Below are positions 54,044 through 61,807 of a DNA stretch of 64,000 nt, piece by piece. Source of the stretch: Elusimicrobia bacterium GWA2_66_18. Lineage in GTDB: Bacteria; Elusimicrobiota; Elusimicrobia; UBA1565; UBA9628. The notes beneath the pieces are model-generated. The model was not told the DNA's origin. It saw only the letters and a program-made list of their open reading frames with translations, and did not search any database. The stretch lies in assembly GCA_001799675.1 (NCBI GenBank), contig MGTX01000002.1:223818-287817 (forward strand), written 5' to 3'. The position numbers and the translations under genes were made by a program. How positions within the stretch are numbered: the first letter of the stretch is position 1; every line of letters begins with the position of its first letter.

Positions 54044-56509
54044 CGCGGAGATGGCGGTCTCGTAGGTGACCGCAATGGTGTCGCTGGAACTGTTGCCGAC
54101 GGCGTCCTTGGCTGTGACGGTGATGGCATTATTCCCGGAAACTAAGGCGATACCGGCGACTGACCAGGAGGTGGTTCCGGAGGCGGTGCCGGAAGTACTA
54201 TTGGCGGAGTTGGTCCAGCTGACTGCGGATATTCCGATATTATCCGAGGAAGTTCCGGATAAGGGGATAGTGTCGGTGGTGGTGGAATAGGTGGCGCTGG
54301 TGGTGGGGCTGGTGATGCTAACACTGGGGGCAGTGGTGTCGCCGGATGAATTAACTAAAACATAGTTGCCGATGCGAGTGCTGGCGTGCAGGTCTCCGTT
54401 TCTGGGGTCTACGGAAAGAGTCAATATTGTAGAATATTCCCCTAAGTTATATCCTATATCCTGCCAATTTTGACCATAATCTACGGAGCGAAAGATGAAA
54501 TATTTCATATTACGAGGTTCAGCGCCATAACCACCCAACCCAGCATATACCCGGCCTGGCTGGGTTGGATCAACAACAACGCTCATAGCTGAAAACAGAG
54601 CGTTTCCCTCATAAATATCTTCCGGTATTCCTCCGCTTTTTCCGATTTCCGTCCAAGTACCGCCATTGAATTTATAAATTCCAGCCATCGCTGCCGCATA
54701 AAGCGTGTTGGGGTCTTGAGGATCAATGGCCACCTCCTTCGCATTCCTAAATTTAGTATTTCCTAAACTAACCCAGTTTACCCCCCTATCCGTTGATCGC
54801 CACAATATTGAACTTCCCAAAGTTGGCTCTAAAGCGTAGATAATGTCTCCGTTTCCGGGATAAACCGCCCTTATGCTTCTATTGCCTGTAGAGGCCCAGG
54901 TTTGGCCATTGTTCTGGCTTATCAATCCCGTTTTATCAAAACCGGCGTAGACATAATTTGAATTCTGCGGGTGAAAACTTATAAAATTGAGAGATTCTTC
55001 AAAAGCCGGAGAAACCGCAGACCAATCGCTTTCATTGTTCCCCCCGTTCGTAGTTCTGATTAAGGTATAACGGGGAAGCGACCAGGTGCCGGCCGCCGTA
55101 ATGATAGTATTCGTATTATTAGGATCAATAGCGGCCGCGGGCGTTGAGCGCCCGTCTATCCTCGGAATACGCAAAGGCCGCCAGGTACTTCTGTTGTCTT
55201 CGGTAATAAAGGGGCCGTGATCCGCAAAAAAATAAATGGTTTTATTGGGGTTGCCGGGATCAAAATACGCAGCTTGACTTGTTGGGCGCCCGGCGCCCAT
55301 ATAGCCATTTCCTGAATATCGCCAGGTCTGGCCGCCGTTGATGGTTTTTACAAGCCTATCCGCCTGAAAATGCGTAATAGCTGTATTTTTGTCCGTTGGG
55401 TGGAAAGCCACCTGGTTGCCAAAAAAACCACCTCCCGAATCAAGTAATAAATTCCCTTCATCAAAATTGTCGGGTTGCTGCCACGTCTCTCCGCCATCAT
55501 GGCTGTAAAAAATATTAGGGGCGCTTAATTGTGTTCTTACATAGAGATAGTTAGGATCCACCGGACTGATACTGATATTTTTATACTCACCGTTTGTCGT
55601 CAATCCATTACTCTTGCTTACAAAGGTGTTCCCCCCGTCTGTGGATTTAAAAACTCTAGAAGTCCCCGCGGCGGCGTAAATGATGTCGTTATTGGTATTG
55701 GTCTGAAGAACCACCGCTATGGTTCTGGGATAATCGGGAAGATTGCCGATAGTTGACGCGGTTATTGTTCCATTATTGTCAATTGCTTTATACAATCCGT
55801 TTGCAGAAGCTGATATTCCGTTATCGTTATTGTTGTTAGCGGCCACATACAGTATTGCCTGGGAACCGCTTTTGTGAATCTCCATATCCAAGATTCTCAT
55901 ATTATCCAAACTGGTATTAGTTTGCAATCGCATCCAACTGGTTCCTCCATCTGTTGATTTAAGAATACCTACAGAGTGAGTGCCGGCGTAGATGGTCTGA
56001 TGCCTTGTTCCGTCAAAACTGCCGGGATCAAAGGCGAAATGCTGACCTTCTCTGGCGCTGTAGTAATTTGTTTGGTAAACTCGTTGCCATGTGCCGCCTC
56101 CGTCCGTGGTGCGGTAGATGCCGGCCGCAATAGAATCTGGCTTAGATGTTTCATCGACATCTTGCACTAAACTGCTGGCAAAAACAGTGTTCTCGTCTTT
56201 TGGATCCACAACCAAAGAACCTGCGCCCTTTGCCCTGAGGCCGTTCCTTTGGGAAATCCAGCTATTCCCTCCATCAACTGATTTCCAGACATTGGTAGTA
56301 TTAACGCCAAGGTAAGTAATATTGGGATTGGACGGAGCGTAAGAGATGGTGGTAACCATCTGCATCCCCTCGCCTCCGGAAAACCCTGCAGCCTTCTGAG
56401 CCGCACTTCTTATGGGAACCGGATGCCAGCTTGACCAATCCGCCTCTGCTGCGGTCGTCGGATTGACGAAAATAAATTGCATAACTAGAATGCCAAATAC
56501 GCGCTTCAT
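53621..56509 (-). CDS. Secreted Asp-box/BNR-repeat propeller protein with Ig and dockerin-like tail (array gene F)
   Basis: The protein is 962 residues. It is a paralogue of gene C: VPIRSAAQKAAGFSGGEGMQ and YAPSNPNITYLG, then many Asp-boxes (KSVDGGNSWISQ, YRTTDGGGTWQRV, KSTDGGTSWMRL, RSTDRGVNWVSL). Two seven-bladed propellers are likely (GH74/sortilin-like). The N-terminus is different: the signal and first mature residues (NPTTAAEADWSSW) match genes G, H and I, then switch abruptly to the propeller body. Ig-like about 740-822; tail 823-962. It ends in TAG, unlike its sisters. Confidence 0.83.
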   Translation of the reverse strand: MKRVFGILVMQFIFVNPTTAAEADWSSWHPVPIRSAAQKAAGFSGGEGMQMVTTISYAPSNPNITYLGVNTTNVWKSVDGGNSWISQRNGLRAKGAGSLVVDPKDENTVFASSLVQDVDETSKPDSIAAGIYRTTDGGGTWQRVYQTNYYSAREGQHFAFDPGSFDGTRHQTIYAGTHSVGILKSTDGGTSWMRLQTNTSLDNMRILDMEIHKSGSQAILYVAANNNNDNGISASANGLYKAIDNNGTITASTIGNLPDYPRTIAVVLQTNTNNDIIYAAAGTSRVFKSTDGGNTFVSKSNGLTTNGEYKNISISPVDPNYLYVRTQLSAPNIFYSHDGGETWQQPDNFDEGNLLLDSGGGFFGNQVAFHPTDKNTAITHFQADRLVKTINGGQTWRYSGNGYMGAGRPTSQAAYFDPGNPNKTIYFFADHGPFITEDNRSTWRPLRIPRIDGRSTPAAAIDPNNTNTIITAAGTWSLPRYTLIRTTNGGNNESDWSAVSPAFEESLNFISFHPQNSNYVYAGFDKTGLISQNNGQTWASTGNRSIRAVYPGNGDIIYALEPTLGSSILWRSTDRGVNWVSLGNTKFRNAKEVAIDPQDPNTLYAAAMAGIYKFNGGTWTEIGKSGGIPEDIYEGNALFSAMSVVVDPTQPGRVYAGLGGYGAEPRNMKYFIFRSVDYGQNWQDIGYNLGEYSTILTLSVDPRNGDLHASTRIGNYVLVNSSGDTTAPSVSITSPTTSATYSTTTDTIPLSGTSSDNIGISAVSWTNSANSTSGTASGTTSWSVAGIALVSGNNAITVTAKDAVGNSSSDTIAVTYETAISAPVITSSLSSTGTIGTDFSYQITAINIPVSFAAAGLPAGLSVNSGTGLISGTPTAVGTSSVTISAVNAGGTGVSTLTLSVYSACDLNRDASTNVVDVQLQVNQALGAAACASDLNRDGLCNVIDVQRDVNASLGGPCVVGP

Positions 56510-56523
56510 ACCATCCTCCTTGT

Positions 56524-56943
56524 TTACGGACCGAGGACGCACTGTCCTCCCAAGCTGGCATTGACATCCCTTTGCACGTCGATGACGTTGCATGAGCCGT
56601 CGCCGTTTATATCCGACGTGCAGGCCGTCACTCCCAGAGCCGCATTGACCTGCAATTGCACGTCCACCACGTTGGTCGCTCCGTCCCGGTTCAAGTCGCA
56701 GACGGAATAAACGCTCAACGTAAGCGTGCTGACGCCCGTTCCTCCCGCGTTGACGGCACTGATGGTCACGCTGGAGGTCCCGATAGTCGTGGGCGTTCCG
56801 GAGATGAGGCCCCCCGTGCTCACCGACAGCCCCGACGGCAGGCCCGCGGCGTTGAAGCTCGTGGGGTCGTTGGCGGCCGTGATCTGGTAGCTGAAGTCGG
56901 TTCCTATCGTGCCGGTCGAGCTCAGAGAGCTGGTGATGACCGG
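56524..56943 (-). repeat. Constant tail copy G
   Basis: Short He_PIG form; YSVCDLNRD, AALGVTACTSDINGDGS and SLGGQCVLGP. Confidence 0.85.
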
Positions 56944-58752
56944 CGCAAGGCTGGTGGTCGCGTTGAGAGTGAAAATATAACCATTGCCCATGACCTGACC
57001 ATTGCTTGTATCAACCGCTACGGTGAAACCGCTCTTCAGCTTAATCGTGTTGCCGACGATGTTAACATCCGCGCTCCCGTCCCCAGCCTCTATAAAATAG
57101 CCATCGACGCGCTGCGTGGAGAGCGCGGTTTCACCAGCTTTAAGCGTTATGACCCCGTTCGTGGAATTGAACACCGCAAAAAGCTTTCCAGTTTTCCAGT
57201 GGCGGGAATACAGGACGTCCGAGTTGATATAGCTCTGCAGGTTGCCGCTGCTGGTTCGGCTTTGATAGACGCTGCCGTTCCAGCTTCTGCTGGCCAAAGG
57301 AATGTTGTTAAGATTGTCCCAACTGGGGATGACGCGGATGAGCTTCAACCGGGGGTAGACTTTGGTGATTTCGGTAAAATTCGTCATATTCCCTGTGCCG
57401 CCGAATCTTCCGAACCAATGGTACCAAGCGCCGTTGATGCCGGCTTTGCCGGCATAAAGACGGTTTTCATATTCGCCGATGGCATTGGGCTGGGTGGTTC
57501 CGACCATATCCTGGGTAATCCCTAGTTTGTCAGTCAAACCCTTAACTAGACTATTGCTGAATATATCGACAAAATCCACGCTCGAGCCTTCCTGCATCAG
57601 CATATCAGGATTGACCCCCGTCCGATCTGTTTCCGCGGCATTGCCCACTTCCTCGATCCATTCGCTGCTATAGCGGGTAGCATCCATGCCTCCTGCTCTA
57701 TACAACGAATACGGCTCTAACCCCCACTTCATGTCCGGGTATTTATTTTTGGCCTGATTTTGAAGTTGTTTAAAGAAAGCCAAGCTGGCCTTGGAATAAG
57801 TGGAGTACTCATAGGCTATACTGCCATGCTGTAGACCGGAATCTGTTTGGCCGGTCAGCTGATATAAAGAGGACATATTCCTCTTCCCTGAAGAATCAAG
57901 CCGTTGGAATTCTCCTTTTATGCTCCCTTCATCAAAGAGATAGCCGGCAAAATCTCCCTTGCCGCCGTCAATGACCGAGAAAATGCCCATATGTTTGTCG
58001 ACCAGATTATTGATGACCGCGCTCTGCTGGATATCCCATTGCGGCCTGAACCTGTTGCTGGGCGGATAATCCCCATCGGGATAGTAGGATGAAGCTAAAT
58101 TATAGGGGAAGGATTTCGCGGTATTAATCCAGACCATATTCTGCTCCAGGAAATCCTTCTGTTCCTGCGTGTAGTACATGATTAGTTTGGCGGTGGCCGA
58201 GGACTCCAATAAAGAAGATTGCGTCGAGGTCACGGTAAATCTAAAAACCGTGGAACTTGGCTGCTGAGTGACGGTATAGATCCCATTATAATCAGGGTCG
58301 TTCGCGTTATATATCTCGATCTTGCCGGAGCTGCCCATGGTGGGTTGAGTAAAAGTGGCGGTGACCGTATTCGAGGATTTAGATAAAGAGGCATCCCGTT
58401 CCATCGTATCTATGTATGCAGGCACGGCGGGATCCGCGTCTCCTGCGGATCTGTATGAGATAACGGTGTAATATGGATTGATCAGATAAAATTTAATTCT
58501 CTTGCCTCCGTTTTTTTCATACTCGTCATTAATGGTTCGGTATTGAGAAATAGTGTACGGATTAACCGCGATATACTCGTAACCCATCTGTCGAGCATAC
58601 TTCATGGCGTTAGCCGCAGTGCCCCGCCACGCTATTCCATACCAATTCTTCCAGCTTGACCAATCTTCTGCTGCTGTGGTCGTCGGATTGACGCAAATTA
58701 ATTGCGTAACGAGAAAAATGAACGACATCGGCATGTAAAATATGCGCTTCAT
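56524..58752 (-). CDS. Secreted barrel-like protein of the four-member family with a domain insertion (array gene G)
   Basis: The protein is 742 residues with signal MKRIFYMPMSFIFLVTQLIC. The body matches E, H and I (AMKYARQMGYEYIAVNPYTI, FAGYLFDEGSIKG, LMQEGSSVDFVD, AGINGAWYHWFGRFGGTGNM, VLYSRHWKTGKLFAVF). An extra stretch of about 75 residues (about 118-192, SSGKIEIYNANDPDYNGIYT) is absent from the relatives and looks like a small beta domain inserted in a surface loop. No Ig domain. Tail 604-742, in which one calcium loop reads DINGDGS instead of DLNRDGS. GGAGGATC supplies a ribosome site in the 14-base spacer. Confidence 0.82.
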   Translation of the reverse strand: MKRIFYMPMSFIFLVTQLICVNPTTTAAEDWSSWKNWYGIAWRGTAANAMKYARQMGYEYIAVNPYTISQYRTINDEYEKNGGKRIKFYLINPYYTVISYRSAGDADPAVPAYIDTMERDASLSKSSNTVTATFTQPTMGSSGKIEIYNANDPDYNGIYTVTQQPSSTVFRFTVTSTQSSLLESSATAKLIMYYTQEQKDFLEQNMVWINTAKSFPYNLASSYYPDGDYPPSNRFRPQWDIQQSAVINNLVDKHMGIFSVIDGGKGDFAGYLFDEGSIKGEFQRLDSSGKRNMSSLYQLTGQTDSGLQHGSIAYEYSTYSKASLAFFKQLQNQAKNKYPDMKWGLEPYSLYRAGGMDATRYSSEWIEEVGNAAETDRTGVNPDMLMQEGSSVDFVDIFSNSLVKGLTDKLGITQDMVGTTQPNAIGEYENRLYAGKAGINGAWYHWFGRFGGTGNMTNFTEITKVYPRLKLIRVIPSWDNLNNIPLASRSWNGSVYQSRTSSGNLQSYINSDVLYSRHWKTGKLFAVFNSTNGVITLKAGETALSTQRVDGYFIEAGDGSADVNIVGNTIKLKSGFTVAVDTSNGQVMGNGYIFTLNATTSLAPVITSSLSSTGTIGTDFSYQITAANDPTSFNAAGLPSGLSVSTGGLISGTPTTIGTSSVTISAVNAGGTGVSTLTLSVYSVCDLNRDGATNVVDVQLQVNAALGVTACTSDINGDGSCNVIDVQRDVNASLGGQCVLGP

Positions 58753-58766
58753 GGCAATGATCCTCC

Positions 58767-59186
58767 TCACGGGCCGAGTAGACACTGTCCTCCCAAGCTG
58801 GCATTGACATCTCTCTGAACGTCAATGACGTTGCATGAGCCGTCGCGGTTTAAATCCGACGTGCAGGCCGTCGCGCCCAGGGCCTGATTGACTTGTAATT
58901 GCACGTCCACCACGTTGGTCAAGGCGTCCCGGTTCAAGTCGCAGGCGGAATAAACGCTCAACGTAAGCGTGCTGACGCCCGTTCCACCCGCGTTGGCGGC
59001 GCTGATGGTCACGCTGGAAGTCCCCACAATCGTGGGCGTTCCGGAAATGAGGCCCCCGGTGCTCACCGACAAGCCCGCCGGCAGGCCCGCGGCGTTGAAG
59101 CTGGTGGGGCCGTTGGCGGCCGTGATCTGATAGCTAAACGTCGTTGCCGCCGTGCCGGTGGAACTCAGCGCGCTGGTGATGACCGG
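58767..59186 (-). repeat. Constant tail copy H
   Basis: Short He_PIG form with TAATTFSYQITAANGPTSF; dockerin part DALTNVV, QALGATACTS and SLGGQCLLGP. Confidence 0.85.
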
Positions 59187-61370
59187 CGCGGGGCTGACTG
59201 TCGCGCTGTACGTGACCGTGATCATATCCGTGGATACGTTATTGGCCGCGTCCTTGGCGCTCACCGTGATGAGATTGGCTCCAGGCAGCAAGGCTATGTC
59301 GGAGATCGACCAACTGGCGGTGCCTGATGCGGTTCCCGAAGCGCTGTTGGCGGAGTTTTCCCAGGTTATGGATGTTACTCCGACATTGTCGGAAGCAGTT
59401 CCCGATACGTTGATGCTTGATTGAGTAGTGGCATAGGTCGAGTCAGTTGTAGGAGACGTAATGGTGACGGCAGGTGCAATGATATCGCTGCCGCTGGAAG
59501 TGAGCCTGGCATTGGCCCAGTCGGCATGATCGGCGCTTTTGCCATCGCCGCCATCTGTAACTATCAGCTTTAAGGTGTTTTTCCCGCTCACGCTGACATT
59601 CACCGTCTTGGTCGCAGAAGAAGCGGTCATCATACCGCTGTCATAGACGTTAGTTCCGTCAAGCCAGACCTGGAATATGACTGAACCTCCGTCGGCGATT
59701 TCATCATCAACGCCGATATCAGAAAGAAATGTTGCATATCGACTATTCAGGTTGTAAACAATCTCGGAGTATGCATGGGCGCCGAGTCCTTTGGCATAGG
59801 TTGTTCCATTAAGGGTGATAGTTTTCCCGTCTCCGGACAGAGACTCACCGTTACTCGCATCCTTTTCCGCCGGCCCCCAGCCGTTAATAACTGATGTCCA
59901 GGTCAGGTTGCTTAGATAGGTGATAGTGTCGGTGGGATTGGGAGCCGACGATGATAATGTAAAAATATATCCTTTATTGATATTGGTGAAACTTTTTAAC
60001 CGTATTTCATTTCCCACAATGCTTACATCGGCGCTCCCATCACCAGATTCAATAAAATAGCCATCGGTACGCTGTGTGGAAGTTACGGCCTCGCCAGAAT
60101 TAAGTTTTATAAACCCGGCTGTTGTTAAAAACACCCCAAATAATTTTCCTGTCTTCCAATGCCGAGAATGGATCATATCACTACTAGCGTAACTCTTTGC
60201 GCTTTGATAAACGTTCCCATTCCACGAACGACTGGCAAGAGTAATATTATTCAGATTATCCCAATTCGGCAGAACTCTTATAAGCTTCAGACTAGGACTG
60301 ACTGCCGTAATAGATCTTACTGACATATCGCCCAATCTCCCAAACCAATTGTACCATGCCCCATTGATGCCGGCCACGGCTGCAATCTTCCGATTCTGGT
60401 TATCTGTAGACCAGTTAAGCGGCTGGCTCGAACCAACCATGTCTTTGGTGATACTGACCCCGGAATTAAAGTTTCTGACGTCATCCACGAATTCAGTTCC
60501 TCCGCCCTCCTGGCTTAAAAAATCAGGGGTTAATTCATTTTTATCGGTTCTATCTTTTATTTGTTTTATCCACTCATCATCCCAATCGTCACGATATAAT
60601 TTATACGGTTCATGTATCAATTTAGAATTAGGAAACGCTTGCTTTATGCGCGTTTTTAATTTTTTAAAAAAAGCCGCTAAACCATCTTGGTAGGTTGCAT
60701 ATTCGTGAGTGATGCCGCCATGCAGCAAGCTGGAATCCGACCCTGTCCAATAACTCATATTCACCCATGTATTTGGCCATACATGAAAATCGCCTTTAAG
60801 TCTGGGCACATCAAACATAACACCGGCAAAAGAAAATCCAATACTTGTATTTTCAAAAGATCTAGCCGCAAGAACTATTTTTTCAACCGCATAATCAACA
60901 ACTGCCTGTTGTTGGAAATCCAACTGAGCATAAGGCCTATCTGCGGCGCCATCAAACCAGCCTGTTGCCAGATTATTTGGAAACGCATCCGTGCTCTTCC
61001 ATGCCATGTATTTCTCAAAGAAATTCTTTTCCGCTATCGTGTATGAGCGGTTCATGGGAATGATATTATCATATCCTTGGAATACGTATTGCTTATTCCA
61101 GTAAGGGTTTACGAGATAGAACTTCAGGCCGGCTCGGTTAGCAATCCAATTGTAACTATAATCAGCAGTAGCAAGATTATTTATTCCTATATAATCATAT
61201 CCCATCTGTTTGGCGTATTTGATATTATTTTGCGCTCCATCCACCCAGCACACCGCATAAAAATTCTTCCAGCTTGACCAGTCTTCTGCTGCTGCGGTCG
61301 TCGGATTGACGCAAATTAATTGCGTGCCGAGAAGGATTAAAAATATCTGAAGATAAAATATGCGCTTCAT
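58767..61370 (-). CDS. Secreted barrel-like protein with NPCBM, Ig and dockerin-like tail (array gene H)
   Basis: The protein is 867 residues with signal MKRIFYLQIFLILLGTQLIC and the shared mature start AEDWSSWKNFYAV. Body of the E/G/H/I family to about 480 (NIKYAKQMGYDYIGINNLAT, FAGVMFDVPRLKG, LSQEGGGTEFVD, INGAWYNWFGRLGDMS). Unlike its sisters it carries an NPCBM-like module (about 485-625) almost the same as that of gene D. A mosaic Ig-like domain (about 645-728) comes before the tail (729-867). Confidence 0.82.
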   Translation of the reverse strand: MKRIFYLQIFLILLGTQLICVNPTTAAAEDWSSWKNFYAVCWVDGAQNNIKYAKQMGYDYIGINNLATADYSYNWIANRAGLKFYLVNPYWNKQYVFQGYDNIIPMNRSYTIAEKNFFEKYMAWKSTDAFPNNLATGWFDGAADRPYAQLDFQQQAVVDYAVEKIVLAARSFENTSIGFSFAGVMFDVPRLKGDFHVWPNTWVNMSYWTGSDSSLLHGGITHEYATYQDGLAAFFKKLKTRIKQAFPNSKLIHEPYKLYRDDWDDEWIKQIKDRTDKNELTPDFLSQEGGGTEFVDDVRNFNSGVSITKDMVGSSQPLNWSTDNQNRKIAAVAGINGAWYNWFGRLGDMSVRSITAVSPSLKLIRVLPNWDNLNNITLASRSWNGNVYQSAKSYASSDMIHSRHWKTGKLFGVFLTTAGFIKLNSGEAVTSTQRTDGYFIESGDGSADVSIVGNEIRLKSFTNINKGYIFTLSSSAPNPTDTITYLSNLTWTSVINGWGPAEKDASNGESLSGDGKTITLNGTTYAKGLGAHAYSEIVYNLNSRYATFLSDIGVDDEIADGGSVIFQVWLDGTNVYDSGMMTASSATKTVNVSVSGKNTLKLIVTDGGDGKSADHADWANARLTSSGSDIIAPAVTITSPTTDSTYATTQSSINVSGTASDNVGVTSITWENSANSASGTASGTASWSISDIALLPGANLITVSAKDAANNVSTDMITVTYSATVSPAPVITSALSSTGTAATTFSYQITAANGPTSFNAAGLPAGLSVSTGGLISGTPTIVGTSSVTISAANAGGTGVSTLTLSVYSACDLNRDALTNVVDVQLQVNQALGATACTSDLNRDGSCNVIDVQRDVNASLGGQCLLGP

Positions 61371-61384
61371 GGCAATGACCCTGC

Positions 61385-61807
61385 TCACGGGCCGAGTAGA
61401 CACTGTCCTCCCAAGCCGGCATTGACATCTCTTTGGACGTCGATGACGCTGCAGTATCCGTCGCGATTTAAATCCGACGTGCAGGCCGTCGCGCCCAGCG
61501 CCTGATTGACCTGCAATTGCACGTCCACCACGTTGGTCGAGGCGTCCCGGTTCAAGTCGCAGGCGGAATAAACGCTCAACGTAAGCGTGCTGACGCCCGT
61601 TCCGCCCGCGTTGGCGGCGCTGATGGTCACGCTGGATGTCCCCACAGTCGTGGGCGTTCCAGAGATGAGGCCTGTGCCGCTGCTCACCGATAGCCCCGCA
61701 GGCAGGCCCGCGGCGTTGAAGCTCGTGGGGCCGTTGGCGGCCGTGATCTGGTAGCTAAACGTCATTACCGCCGTGCCGGTGGAACTCAGCGCGCTGGTGA
61801 TGACTGG
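61385..61807 (-). repeat. Constant tail copy I
   Basis: He_PIG part with SSGTGLISG; dockerin part QALGATACTS, DLNRDGYCSVID and GLGGQCLLGP. Confidence 0.85.

Noticed and set aside
40124..61807. Tail repeats as a CRISPR array or integron cassette array
   Set aside because: The repeats are coding, about 420 bp and spaced by 1.6-3.2 kb genes. No attC-like hairpins, integrase or cas genes are visible.
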